Shown: positions 21,676-46,255, numbered from the stretch's first letter. The stretch is 64,000 bases of DNA from Begonia masoniana (GCA_022432975.1 CM039510.1:29617412-29681411); one strand, 5' to 3'. The notes: generated by a model not told the origin, from the letters alone. Numbers and translations are program-made.

Positions 21676-23347
21676 TGTAACACCTGGAATTTTCATACCA
21701 TGGTTTTCAGATTCCGTACCTAATATTTTAGGGATTTTCATTTAATTACATAAGTAGAAAAATAATTATTTGGAATTATTGGCAAATTATAATGATGAAA
21801 AATGTTAATGGACACTTAAAGGAAGAATACCATGGGAATTAAAAGGGTTATTGGGCTAGTGAGACAAACTAAGAAAGTAACCAAACCCTAAATACTTGTT
21901 GGAAATAAATGGGAGGGCAAAGTTGGGAAATAAAAAGTGGTTGTTGAAAGAGACCAATAGGAGTTGGACATGTGGCAAATCTTCCATGAGAGAAAAGAAG
22001 AAAAGTGGGGAATGTTCGGCCACTTTCTTTCCTTCGTCTCCTTCGATTTTCTCTTCATTTTTGGAAGATCTAAGGTAAAAATCTAGTTTTATGAAATGAC
22101 TTTCAAGTTAGGGCTACGAAATGATGCAGTTACTCAGGGGTTTTTATGGCTTTGGTTTAGGGTTTTGATTTTTCTTTCCCCCTCCAAGTGACGGACAAAA
22201 ATCTCTCCAAGTTCTTGAAGATTCAAAGGTAAGGCAACTCCCTGATCCATGTTTGGTGGATTCAAGGATTTAAGAGCACAAAATTGTTGGAAGATTGTTG
22301 GAAATATTATGAATTTTTGGGTGTTTGATGTAATGCACGAAAATTTGTTGGAGTTTGCTTTCAACGTACTCACTTATGATTCCTAATGGTATGGTGGAGG
22401 TTCATGGTGATTATGGATGCACATTGGGTGAATTGGAGTAAGAATTTATGATTTGTTGAAATGTGCAAACCAAAATTTAAAAGGGCAGTTTCAAATTCTG
22501 TTTCTCTGTCATTAATTGACTTGGATTTTTGAGAAATGGACTCCACTATGTTAAACTAGACACTTTAAGAATTTTGTAGTATGTTGAATCATTAAATTCG
22601 GATTAGTATACGAAAAGTTATGCACGTTTGAAGTTGGCTCAATTTTTAGGCAAAAATCCAGGTTTTGTGATTTAAATTCATTGAATTGGTTTATGTTTGG
22701 CTAACATGGATGGGATTAAGTTGTGGAATTAATGGCTTGGAATTTTGTGTATATATATGAAATTGTTGTTGCTTTTGGACTTAATGAATAATGCATAAAA
22801 GCAAGGAGGTTATGCCCAAAATTTTGGGTACTTGAATATTAGATTTTTCTCTTGTAGAGGATTAAGAAATTTGATTGATTGAATAAACTTGATTGGTTGA
22901 TTTGTGCGATCATGATGTTAATTGTGTTGAATGCGCGTGTTTTAGGTTTGATTTCGAAACAAAAATGTGAGCAAAGCTTGCTAAGGACGCCAGGTAAGTG
23001 GGTGTTGGGTGTTTGGCCCTTAAGGCCCTACGTCACAAGGGTACTAGGATGTTAGAGTTTAATTGGAGTTTTTGATATATTGTGACCTACTAGGGGCTTA
23101 AGTGATGTGGCTAGTGTTGTATGTTATGTAGTGTTAATTGTTGAGTTTTTCCCTTTTAGTGTGAGCCATGTACATGTATTGCTAACGTCATGGAGAATTG
23201 TGTTCACGTATGCCTATGTTTATATGCATCGCTCTGCATGCATCATGTTTTGCTAAAGTGACATACAAAACGTTTTGCATGCATGATTTATGTAAAGAGA
23301 AATAAGAATATGTAATGAGTGTAATGGTTAAGTTACAGGTGTGGTTG
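21676..23347 (+). mobile_element. Plus-strand LTR, 5' part
   Basis: It starts TGTAACACCTGGAATTTTC. Landmarks in order are a leader-like CT-rich block (GGCCACTTTCTTTCCTTCG, about 22018), donor-like sites AAAGGTAAGG (about 22227) and CGCCAGGTAAGTG (about 22989), then TTTGGCCCTTAAGGCCCTACGTCACAAG (about 23014-23042), the plus-strand counterpart of the GTAGGGCC motif in the LTRs at 1-4641. It is interrupted at 23348 and appears to resume at 27294. Confidence 0.7.
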
Positions 23348-23573
23348 TGTAACGACCCGAGTTTTCTGAACCCGGTTCGCTACTCATGACATAGAACAGG
23401 ACTAAGAAATCTTAAGGAAAGTTTTAAAATTTCACCCAACGATAAAAATTTAAATCTTTAAATCTTCAAATCTTACAGCGGAAAACTTTCGTAAAAACGA
23501 CATTTTTATAAAAATGATGAATAGACAAAATATTAAAACGTTTGACTGAGAGAAACGAAAACTCAAAGCACAT

Positions 23574-23599
23574 CTACCGCTAAATAGCGCTAGCGGTAG
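23574..23599. repeat. Short inverted repeat (CTACCGCTA / TAGCGGTAG)
   Basis: A perfect 9-bp stem with an 8-base loop, followed by two further GCGGTAGAAGCAG direct copies to about 23635. It lies in the distal end of a minus-strand LTR. Confidence 0.6.
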
Positions 23600-23706
23600 A
23601 AGCAGAAACAAAAGGCTTCAGCGGTAGAAGCAGCCGAACGACACGTCGACTTTCGTGCATCTTCCGCTCACATCTGCAGACGACACGCCAGCTACTCACA
23701 TCTACC

Positions 23707-26382
23707 TGTGACGCCCCAAAACCGTACCCGATCGGGGTCCAGGATCGGAGTCATCACACCGGACATTTTACAGAAACAAGACATATTTTTTTTTTTAAAC
23801 TTATATGAGATCAGACCGGACACCTACAGAACTTTAAACAGAGGGAGAGAAAGAGTTCTGGATTTGAGATCACATGGAAAAGCAGTAAAAGAGATTCTGG
23901 ATAACAGTTACAAATGGAAACAGGAAACAGAAAAACATCGGCGGAAGACCTAGTATAAAAGAACTTCGGTGGATTAAATAAAACTTAATGCAATACCCTG
24001 AACATAAAAATTTACAGAGAGGGAAGGACTACGGTGAGTAACAGAACTATGCACAATTTGGAAATGAATAACAGAAGAGAAGGAATGGCGAAGAAAATAA
24101 TCAAACAGAATGAACAGGAAGTAAACCAGAAATCATAAGCATAAAAGCAGGAACAACTGTGGAAATAACGGCGGACGACTAACTTACGAGCAGTGGTGGA
24201 ATGAAATTTTCTAAAGACAGTGAAACAGACGGACAGCGGGCAAGGGTTTTGATTCAGATCCGAAAAAAAATCCTGACATCAGCCGAAGAGAAGATGACGT
24301 CAACCGGTAGATGAAGACAATAAACGAGACCGGCAGAAGGTGATGACGTCAACCGGTAGATGAAGACAATAAACGAGACCGGCAGAAGGTGATGACGTCA
24401 GCCGGAAGATGGATGACGTCAACCGGTAGATGAAGACAATAAACGAGACCGGCAGAAGGTGATGACGTCAGCCGGAAGATGGATGACGTCAACCGGTAGA
24501 TGAAGACAATAAACGAGACCGGCAGAAGGTGATGACGTCAGCCGGAAGATGGATGACGTCAACCGGTAGATGAAGACAATAAACGAGACCGGCAGAAGGT
24601 GATGACGTCAGCCGGAAGATGGATGACGTCAACCGGTAGATGAAGACAATAAACGAGACCGTTAGAATAGGTGATGACGTCAGCCGGAAGATAGATGACG
24701 TCAACCGTAGTTGAAGGCAATAAACAGAACACGGCAGAAGGTGATGACGGCAGCCGGAAGAGTGAGATGACGTCAACCGGTAGATGAACACTTAAAAAGC
24801 AAGTGAACGGATCGGAAGATGCAGTTTTTGAGATAAAACTTGGCAAATTTTAACATAAAGACTTACAGGCAGGGAACATCGTAATAGGAGGCATGAGGGC
24901 TTCGAACCTTCAAACCCGATTTCAAAACAAAGTTTTTGAATCATACTACAAATGACGGGAGTTCAATCAGACAAACTGCATGGATAAGCTCAAAAAATTC
25001 GAGACTATCCATGCATGACCTGAAAAAGGAGAACTCAAGCAGTTCCAGAATGTTTTCAAAAACATTTAAATATATGGATACAATCCGTCAAATACAGAGG
25101 TTTTGAATACATCAACAACAGAATATTTCAGGAGACAACTATCAATGGTCAAACAGAGATTTAAAACTCAAACACAAGAAACTATACATTACATATCCAG
25201 CAGAATTTCCTACAGAGTTTTAAACAAAACACAGGACTATACAGAGTTGTAAACACAATGCTAGAATTCCAGAAAAGGTTTTACAGACATAGACTTTACT
25301 TTAAATACTTAAACCTCGGGGCAGAATTTGTCTGGCTGCAGCAACCACCCCCAATGAGCTCAATTCCCCAACTACATCAGCTAGTCATTATGAGGCATAA
25401 GGTCCTCATCTGGAGTATCCGTACCTACAACAGGGAGTTCACCTATGAGCCTAGAGCTCAGTAAGAACATATCAGAAATAAATGCAGTGATGCATATGCT
25501 ATGCATGAACGTTTCAAATACAGGAACATTACATTACATTACATTTCACTGGACAGGGAGGTATAAGTGGGAGGAGGAGCTGGCGCAACAGGGTGTACAT
25601 GCCGCTTCAGGACATAACAGGAGTACTTGACAGGATGCCAGTCCTCATCCACACTTAACCGTACATTACATTACAGATTTTATCTTACTTACTTCAAAAC
25701 CAGTGCTGAAAACATTTGCATGATTTTACAGGAAAACGTGTATGCATGAATAAGTGCGATGCTTAAACTTAACATTCACAGATGGCAGAATGATACAACA
25801 GGAAGATAGGATATGATGGAGACATATTTAACTTAAGACATAACCTAAAACCTATCTACCCATACCATACCTAGTACCTCCAAGTTGTAGGGCCTTAAGG
25901 GCCAACGTAAATGCATGAACTTACCTGTTTGCAGCAATGCAGTGTGCTCGAACGCCCCTGGAAAGCTCGGATCTGTAAATGGATGTACAGAATTCAAACA
26001 CGCTACAAATGTTAACTAATATCTCGTAGGAAATGTAGCAAACACGTTTCAACACTTTAGAAAACACACCAACGTGTTTTCATCCAAAAACAGTGAGTTT
26101 TCTCTAAAATAATAACCCTAAATCTCAGTGAAAACTCGCATTAAACTTGTCCAAATTCGTTAGCATTCAACCAGATAATTACCTCAGCGGAAAAACAGAA
26201 AGGAGCCGAGGAGATCGAAGTAACTTCAATGGTTGTTCGTCGACTGGAAGAGAGAAAACAGGAGGGAGTTTCACGCCAGAATGAAGAGAAGAACGGGAGG
26301 GAAGGAAGAAGACATGGCTTCTTCAACAAGTTGCCAGATGGCATTCATCCATTGGCTATTTCCCACCAACCTTAATTTCTCT
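23707..26382 (-). mobile_element. Minus-strand LTR, truncated
   Basis: It begins at TGTGACGCCCCAAAACCG. It contains the 70-bp array (24290-24790), the landmark GAGCCTAGAGCTCAGTAAG (about 25446), the GTAGGGCCTTAAGGGCCAACG motif (about 25888, split as GTAGGGCCTTAAGG and GCCAACG) and a donor-like site ACTTACCTG read in reverse. Its right end resembles, in reverse, the leader zone of the LTR at 21676 (CCAATGGATGAATGCC versus CCAATAGGAG). No coding domain is present. Confidence 0.6.
24290..24790. repeat. 70-bp minisatellite with paired TGACGTCA sites
   Basis: Units start at 24411, 24481, 24551 and 24621 with GGATGACGTCAACCGGTAGA and carry a second TGACGTCAGCCGGAAG. Less regular units flank them. 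There are about a dozen exact TGACGTCA octamers in 500 bp, alternating AACCGG and AGCCGG tails. The central copies are identical. TGACGTCA is a palindromic bZIP (TGA/HY5-type) recognition core. Confidence 0.9.
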
Positions 26383-27293
26383 CTATTAGCCTAATGCTAA
26401 GTAAGTAAAGCAATAATGAAATGAAATGCTGAAACATAAATCCTAGACATGCAGTTTCTACTTTCACATCTCAGTTGTATATGCATTCGTTTCTGATCTG
26501 ATCCCCCTGTGAAATTGGGAGTTGGATCGCTTCTCCCAAAGTCATACATCCTCTCTCTTGATTAAGGGGCGGATTAGTTCCCTTAATAACTGATCTGTTT
26601 CAATCGGTTCAATCCTCACCATGCCATCATACATTTAAATTCATTTTCGTATACTTTTAAAACACGATACATGACAAACTGAAAACATACATAACATACA
26701 TAAACCTACTGTTTTGTGATGTAGGCCCGAAGACACACACATACTCTACTTACTTGGCTTCCTGGAGATACTCGGTTTCAAACTACTTCGGAAGTTTTGC
26801 TCACCTAAGTCATAAACAGAATATCAATTAGATTTTTACTAAGCCTCGTTCTAATCTATTCAGAAATCTAAGGAATCTAGTTTGGGAGCTCTATACATAG
26901 TGCATTCCCGATTCGCCACAAAATCGAAACTAACTCCCACCTACAACATTCACCAAAGCTCACATCTATACTCCTCTCTACCACCACTAGTTACAATGTA
27001 ACACGAAATCAGAGTAGACTCACCTAGTTTGGGGTAAAAATCGGAGAGGGAATCGCCTGGAGAGCTCTGCTGAGCTTGAGCTGAATACCGAGAGAGAAAG
27101 TATGAAAAATAGTGGCGGCTACAGTGCATTAATCACAAAACCTCTTTCCTAGGTTATCACTATAATTTTCTATTTACCATTATGCCATTACTTAGTCATT
27201 TATTAACCTAATCACTAATTCTCCAAATTTTATCCATAAAACATACGCTACAAGTTGGTTAAGTAAATTGGTTCAATGAAACTGGGTGCTACA
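26383..27293 (-). mobile_element. Minus-strand LTR fragment, CGCCCCTTAA-unit family
   Basis: On the minus strand it starts TGTAGCACCCAGTTTC at 27293. It shares ordered landmarks with 4642-5816: CTCACCTAG.., TGATGTAGGCCCGAAG (about 26718), one copy of the GATTAAGGGGCGG..CCCTTAATAACTG unit (about 26560), and ATTAGCCTAATGCTAAG at 26386. It is truncated there. Confidence 0.72.
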
Positions 27294-31720
<4,427 letters not shown>

Positions 31721-31749
31721 GTTGACATTTCAGATTTTAGTCCAGGGTG

Positions 31750-36900
<5,151 letters not shown>

Positions 36901-36949
36901 AGAATATTCTCCATGACGGAGTCGGGTGAGGAATAGCCTACTGTGGTGG

Positions 36950-37300
36950 TCAAGGTACTATATTGTCAACTCTGTGCCTGCTTTTACTTTAATAGATTCT
37001 TGGTGCACACATCATTTATAGCATCTGCTTTTGCTGTTAAGTTAGACGTACAGTTACCCCTTCCAGGCATGTGTTTAATGTTCAGCATTGCCTTTTGGTG
37101 AACGCATGCACTCTAACCAAGTGATGCTTGGCAGTGAAGTGTTAGTAGGGAATGTAAGTTTACCTGCTGACCTTATAATTATGGATATATTAGGATTTGA
37201 TGTAATCCTAGGAATGGACTGGCTGTTTTAAGCATCATGCCACAATAGATTGTAGGACTGGAATAGTTAGCTTCCAACCCCCTGGTAGTTTGAAACACAC
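36950..37300 (+). pseudogene. Retropepsin-like protease remnant
   Basis: The active-site block D-S/T-G-A is spread over frames at about 36990-37020 (LIDS..., then CTH, FIASAF): a base gained and two lost disrupt it. Downstream GFDVILGMDWL (about 37193-37227) is the conserved second protease motif of Ty3/gypsy elements, followed by the usual HHATIDC-like segment with a TAA in place of a sense codon. Protease would process Gag-Pol; this copy cannot as written. Confidence 0.82.
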
Positions 37301-37464
37301 CTTTCAAGCCTCAAAGAAAGGTAAGGAAATGTCTGTGATGACTTCTATTAACACAAGACCCTCCCCTTGCAGAGAGTATTTGTGCTTTTTTGGCCAGTGC
37401 TTTAGACACACAAACAGTAGGAAATCAAGCCCCAAAAATGTTTTAGTTGTCCAAGATTTTCAGA

Positions 37465-38345
37465 AGTATTCCTAGATGACCTTCCTGGTTTGCCACCAGA
37501 TAGGGAAATTGAATTTGTTGTAGATATTTACCCCGGAGCCGAGCCTGTGTCTAAGAATCCATATAGATTAGCTCCAACTGAACTTAAGGATTAAAGAAAC
37601 AGTTAGAGGATTTGTTGGAGAAGGGGTTCATACGCCCTAGCTTTTCACCATGGGGTGCACCTGTCCTTTTTGTCAAAAAGAAGGATGGATCAATGCGTAT
37701 GTGCATAGACTATAGAGAATTGAATAAGTTAACTGTCAAAAACAAATACCCTTTGCCGAGAATTGATGACTTATTTGACCAGCTTAGGGGTGCAAGAGTT
37801 TTCTCTAAGATTGACCTTAGGTCCGGTTATTACCAGTTGAAGGTTAAATCTGAAGATATCCCAAAGACTGCCTTTCGCACAAGATATGGACATTATGAGT
37901 TTTTGGTTATGTCTTTTGGTTTGACAAATGCACCAGCAGCCTTCATGGATCTCATGAATAGGGTGTTTCACGAGTATTTGGACAAGTTTGTCATAGTATT
38001 CATAGACGACATTCTGATCTATTCTAGAACTAAGGATGAGCATGCAAGGCATTTGAGTTTGGTGTTAGGAGTACTTAGACAGCACCAACTTTATGCTAAG
38101 TTTTCCAAGTGTGAGTTTGGTTTGGACAGAGTTCACTTTCTTGGTCATGTGATCCTCTGGTGATGGGATATCTGTCGATCCAGCCAAGGTTCAAGCAGTA
38201 AGGAGTGGCCCCCAACCGAAGAATGCTACAGATATTCGAAGTTTCCTCGGGTTAGCAGGATATTACAGAAAATTTATTGAAGGATTCTCAAAGATTGCAA
38301 CACCCCTCACTCGGTTAACTAGGGAAAAATATCAAGTATGCTTGG
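37465..38345 (+). pseudogene. pol: Reverse transcriptase domain, nearly intact then frameshifted
   Basis: An open frame from 37612 to 38163 carries RT motifs: [64 protein letters not shown] and the catalytic FIDDILIYS (Asp pair at 38005-38010). Upstream, DLPGLPPDREIEFVVDIYPG is in another frame. An extra C near 38153 ends the frame at [16 protein letters not shown] and FLGLAGYYRKFI continue in the next. RT copies element RNA into cDNA. Confidence 0.94.
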
Positions 38346-38349
38346 ACAG

Positions 38350-38800
38350 AGGAGTGTGAGTCCAGTTTCCAGACCTTGAAAAAGAAACTGACCAATGCCC
38401 CTATATTGACCCTACCCGATGAGAGTGGAAAGTTTAGCATTTACTGTGATGCTTCCAAGATTGGTCTTGGATGTGTGTTAATGCAAGATGGAAAGGTTAT
38501 AGCTTATGCTTCTAGGCAGTTAAAAGTACACGAAAAGAATTACCCTACACATGACTTAGAATTAGCTGCTGTGGTTTTTGCATTAAAGATTTGGAGGCAC
38601 TACCTGTATGGACAAACCTGTGAGATATTTTCGGATCATAAAAGTCTGAAATACATTTTCACGCAAAAGGAACTGAATATGAGGCAACGTAGGTGGTTAG
38701 AGTTCGTTAAAGATTATGATTTTGAGATTAAGTACCACCCTGGCAAGGCGAATGTAGTGGCTGATGCTTTGAGTAGAGTGACTCCTTCAGTCTCTGCATT
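38350..38800 (+). pseudogene. pol: RNase H domain
   Basis: From [16 protein letters not shown] through [58 protein letters not shown] to [12 protein letters not shown]. The catalytic D..E..D..D set is visible. RNase H removes the RNA strand of the cDNA hybrid. It is in one frame (38376-39338) that continues into integrase. Confidence 0.94.
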
Positions 38801-38889
38801 GATTCTAGAAATACCAATAGCTTTAGAGACAGAATTCCAAAGATTTAACCTGGAAGCTGTGTCTAGTGTGTCAGCCATGCTTTCGGCCA

Positions 38890-40146
38890 TATCTTTGAGG
38901 CCAACTATTTTGGAGAAAATAAAGGAAGTTCAAATGAATGACGCTGAATGTAATAAGTATAAGTTGTGCATAGATTCTACTGATAAGTCGGATTTCAACT
39001 GCTCAGCTGATGGAATTCTCAAGTTTCGAAGTAGATGGTTTGTTCCGGCTGATACTGAACTTAGAAAGGAAATCCTATCTGAGGCACATTCCTCCAGACT
39101 TTCTGTTCATCCTGGAGGTACGAAAATGTACAGAGATCTCAAGCAACATTATTGGTGGCCAGGTATGAAGAGAAGTGTGGCGGAGCATGTGGAGTCATGT
39201 CTGGTCTGCCAGCAAGTCAAAGCTGAACATCAGAGGCCTGCTGAGACATTACAACCTTTACCAGTTCCCGAATGGAAATGGGAACAAATAACTATGGATT
39301 TTGTTATAGGATTACCTAGAACAGTAAAAGGGACATGATGCAATTTGGGTAGTAGTTGATCGTTTAACCAAATCAGCTCACTTTCCTACCAATAAAGATG
39401 ACTACTCGATGGATCAGTTGCTGAATTGTATGTGCACGAAGTTGTTAGACTGCATGGTGTTCCAAGCACCATAGTTTCAGACCGAGACTCCAGATTTACA
39501 TCTAAGTTTTGGAAAAGTTTGCACAAGGCTAGGGGACACAGCTTAGTTTTAGCACAGCCTTTCATCCTCCAAACCGATGGACAATCCGAGAGAACTATCC
39601 AAACGTTGGAGGATATGCTTCAGGGCTTGTGTGCTGGAATTTCAAGGTTCTTGGAGTAAGTATTTACCATTGGTTGAGTTCTCTTATAATAACAGTTCTC
39701 AGGCAACAATAGGCATGGCACCATACGAGGCATTGTATGGACGGAAGTGCAGATCTCCATTGTATTGGGATGAAGTTGGAGAAGCACAGTTGATTGGTCC
39801 TGACATTGTGCAGCAGACTGTGGAGAAGATTGCTCTTATCCGACAAAGAATCTTAACAGCTCAAAGCCGGCAGAAAAGCTATGCAGACAAAAGACGAAGA
39901 GAATTAGAATTTGATGTTGGTAATGAAGTTTTCCTTAAGGTGTCACCTTTCAAAGGAGTTGTGAGATTTGGGAAAAGAGGCAAGTTAAACCCCAGATATA
40001 TTGGACCTTTCCAAATCGTGAAGAGAATTGGGAAGACAGCATATCAACTTCAGTTACCAGCCTCTTTGGATGGAATTCATAATGTGTTTCACGTTTCCAT
40101 GCTAAAGAAATGTGTTAGAGATCCTTCGCAGATTATAGAACAGTAG
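38890..40146 (+). pseudogene. pol: Integrase with HHCC finger, DDE core and GPY-type tail
   Basis: HHCC zinc finger: [17 protein letters not shown] followed by CLVC. Core: TMDFVIGLP (first Asp), then, after frame changes near 39337 and 39424, VSDRDSRF (second Asp) and QSERTIQTLED (Glu). C-terminal: YNNSSQATIGMAPYEALYG, and FGKRGKLNPRYIGPF, the GPY/F module. At least five single-base indels lie between 39335 and 39650, and the last frame runs 39577-40146 to a TAG. Integrase inserts the cDNA into the genome. Confidence 0.92.
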
Positions 40147-40342
40147 AACATTGAAGTCCTTTCTACTCTTACTTATGAGGAGAAGCCAGTAAGGATCTTA
40201 GATTATGCTGTAAATGTATTGCGCAACAAGGAGGTTCCACTGGTAAAAGTCTTATGGCACAATCAGAACATAGAGGAGACAACTTGGGAGCGCCAGCAAG
40301 ACATGATGGACCAACATCCAGAATTATTCAGGTACTGAATTT
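40147..40342 (+). pseudogene. Chromodomain-like integrase tail
   Basis: Past the TAG at 40144 the same frame encodes EEKPVRILDYAVNVLRNKEV, PLVKVLWHNQNIEETTWE and MMDQHPELF, the C-terminal chromodomain-type module of plant chromoviruses that steers integration to chromatin marks. CAG to TAG would explain the stop. Confidence 0.87.
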
Positions 40343-40343
40343 T

Positions 40344-40372
40344 GAGGACAAAATTCTTTTAAGGAGGGTAGA
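40344..40372 (+). other. Polypurine tract
   Basis: GAGGACAAAATTCTTTTAAG then GAGGGTAGA. It matches the PPT contexts at 13338 and 18358 that directly precede an LTR. Here the LTR is absent. Confidence 0.85.
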
Positions 40373-40515
40373 TGCAGCACACCTTCTCTCTTTTCGGATC
40401 TTCTTGATCCTCCTCCCCCTCCTCCTCCCCCTCCTGATCCTTGATTCTTGCTGATACATTCTTCCACCATGGGTTTCCATAGCCTAACCCTAGCATTAAT
40501 GAACCAGTTCGACAC
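40373..40515 (-). CDS. BEL1-like homeodomain protein, exon with recognition helix
   Basis: After a consensus acceptor (TTTGTCTTGCAG, read from 40527) the minus strand encodes VSNWFINARVRLWKPMVEE, the third homeodomain helix of BEL1-like (BELL/BLH) TALE transcription factors. TALE proteins bind DNA as BELL-KNOX pairs in plant meristem and leaf patterning. After MVEE the frame as written gives a Gly-rich tail. One missing A (GAAGAATG for GAAGAAATG) and a second nearby would instead give MYQQES and an acidic Glu-rich stretch, as in BLH2/BLH4 (SAW)-type proteins. The exon stops at the chromovirus PPT; the rest of the C-terminus is not visible. Confidence 0.93.
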
Positions 40516-40527
40516 CTGCAAGACAAA

Positions 40528-44347
<3,820 letters not shown>

Positions 44348-44350
44348 AAC

Positions 44351-44408
44351 CTGATTTCTTGATAAACCTGTCTGTCGAGCCAACAGTTGCTATCTCGTCG
44401 CTTTGATC
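44351..44408 (-). CDS. BEL1-like homeodomain protein, small middle exon
   Basis: Bounded by TTTCTCAG and CAG|GTTAGT. It encodes the loop and second helix, ending LARQTGLSRNQ, the residues just before VSNWFINARV in BEL1-like proteins. As written it is 58 bp with the frame broken: GACGAGATAGCA stands where GACGCAGATAAGCA (Asp-Ala-Asp-Lys) is expected, and another base seems missing at the start. Three missing bases would restore 61 bp, which I recall as the usual size of this exon in the family. Confidence 0.92.
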
Positions 44409-45020
44409 CTGAGAAAGAACACAAAAGACGTAAAAAAGTCGTCTCATACCCTTGTGCCTGTAAAGAGACATAAATCTTTTTGTACCCCTAAGGCCCTAGC
44501 ATTGGATCTCACTCTCTCTCTGAATTTCTCTCTCTGCATGGGCGTGAGAATCTAAGAAAAATCAGTAGCTTGAGAGCTACCTATCTATAGCTAGCTCTCT
44601 GGATCCACAGTGTACAGATGACAGTACGCCACTAAGCAGATCGCCCTCTTTTTCATACTATGCAACGTACTTTAAGAGAGATAAGTTGAAATATTAATGA
44701 AGCTCCAACCTACAGAGTTTTTGGCTTGACCAGGCGACTTCCAAATACACTGCGACCATGTTCCTTCCAAGACCTAATCAATGAATTTACGTTGCTTGTG
44801 CTTTTATACAGACCCATAGTACTATCCAACGTATTATACCTCTTAAATATGAACAGTAATTTTACGGGCCTAAATATGAGTTCACAATCTTCCATGGTAC
44901 TAGTCATTGCCACTTGTTTGTTGTCTGCTATGGTGCGAGTTTAGTGGATAATGCTTTAATTTGAGTATGATGAGTTTTCATGACAGTAGAGATTTTAATA
45001 TTTTGACTATGTTTTGAGTT

Positions 45021-45540
45021 TACTGATACTAGAGATCTGAGAGTTTTAATTATTGGTTTTTACTGATACTAGAGATCTGAGAGTTTTAATTATTGGTTTT
45101 TACTGATACTAGAGATCTGAGAGTTTTAATTATTGGTTTTTACTGATACTAGAGATCTGAGAGTTTTAATTATTGGTTTTTACTGATACTAGAGATCTGA
45201 GAGTTTTAATTATTGGTTTTTACTGATACTAGAGATCTGAGAGTTTTAATTATTGGTTTTTACTGATACTAGAGATCTGAGAGTTTTAATTATTGGTTTT
45301 TACTGATACTAGAGATCTGAGAGTTTTAATTATTGGTTTTTACTGATACTAGAGATCTGAGAGTTTTAATTATTGGTTTTTACTGATACTAGAGATCTGA
45401 GAGTTTTAATTATTGGTTTTTACTGATACTAGAGATCTGAGAGTTTTAATTATTGGTTTTTACTGATACTAGAGATCTGAGAGTTTTAATTATTGGTTTT
45501 TACTGATACTAGAGATCTGAGAGTTTTAATTATTGGTTTT
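45021..45540. repeat. 40-bp tandem array, 13 identical copies
   Basis: TACTGATACTAGAGATCTGA plus GAGTTTTAATTATTGGTTTT repeats 13 times without one difference, exactly 520 bp. Perfect identity means very recent expansion or computational copying. Confidence 0.97.
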
Positions 45541-45659
45541 ACTGGTTTTGAACATTACAATGTGAGTTGTTTCTGAATGGTCTCGATGAAGTAAGTAAAT
45601 CCCTTTCTGAGTTGGTGTTGTGTATGTATAGCGAGAAGCAGTTGGAATGTAGGTTAATT

Positions 45660-46255
45660 CTATCGGAAGATGCCTTAAGAAAAGTCATCGGATGATGTCT
45701 CAGTAAACTCATCGGCAGATGCGTGCTGACGTCATCGGAAGATGTAGGTTTAAGTCCATCGGATGATGTCTCAGTAAACTCATCGGCAGATGCGAGCTGA
45801 CGTCATCGGAAGATGTAGGTTTAAGTCCATCGGATGATGTCTCAGTAAACTCATCGGCAGATGCGTGCTGACGTCATCGGAAGATGCCTTAAGAAAAGTC
45901 ATCGGATGATGTCTCAGTAAACTCATCGGCAGATGCGTGCTGACGTCATCGGAAGATGTAGGTTTAAGTCCATCGGATGATGTCTCAGTAAACTCATCGG
46001 CAGATGCGTGCTGACGTCATCGGAAGATGCCTTAAGAAAAGTCATCGGATGATGTCTCAGTAAACTCATCGGCAGATGCGTGCTGACGTCATCGGAAGAT
46101 GCCTTAAGAAAAGTCATCGGATGATGTCTCAGTAAACTCATCGGCAGATGCGTGCTGACGTCATCGGAAGATGTAGGTTTAAGTCCATCGGATGATGTCT
46201 CAGTAAACTCATCGGCAGATGCGTGCTGACGTCATCGGAAGATGTAGGTTTAAGT
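45660..46255. repeat. 71/72-bp minisatellite with TGACGTCATCGG
   Basis: Units of CATCGGATGATGTCTCAGTA, AACTCATCGGCAGATGCG, TGCTGACGTCATCGGAAGAT occur eight times, ending in one of two alternates: GTAGGTTTAAGTC (71 bp) or GCCTTAAGAAAAGT (72 bp). Order of the alternates is irregular. Each unit has one TGACGTCA. Confidence 0.92.

Larger units (their letters stand above)
23348..27293 (-). mobile_element. Composite insertion of minus-strand LTR pieces
   Basis: The block is bounded by TGTAACGACCCGAG at 23348 and GGGTGCTACA at 27293, with GGTTG before and AGTTG after, an imperfect 5-bp duplication. Inside are three parts: 23348-23706, the distal end of one LTR; 23707 to about 26382, a second LTR starting TGTGACGCCCC and containing a 70-bp minisatellite; and 26383-27293, the proximal part of the CGCCCCTTAA-unit family. 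The second is truncated at its right junction (near TTTCTCTCTATTAGCC), so this is not a clean solo LTR. Confidence 0.6.
44942..46255 (+). mobile_element. LTR 3' segment inside host intron
   Basis: TTTTCATGACAGTAGAGATT (about 44974) parallels TTTTCATGACCGTAGTGGTT at 50225 in the LTR starting 49052. It is followed by the 40-bp array and the TGACGTCATCGG array seen in shorter form at 34445. This is therefore the 3' half of that LTR family, in opposite orientation to the host gene. Its ends are not defined. Confidence 0.65.

Noticed and set aside
24489..24846. Small repeat-containing proteins on the minus strand
   Set aside because: These frames are produced by the 70-bp minisatellite (not a multiple of three), so the peptide repeat changes frame between units.
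40373..40470. Gly-rich tail after the homeodomain helix
   Set aside because: It arises from a frame shifted by missing A bases; the neighbouring frame gives the acidic tail expected in this protein family.
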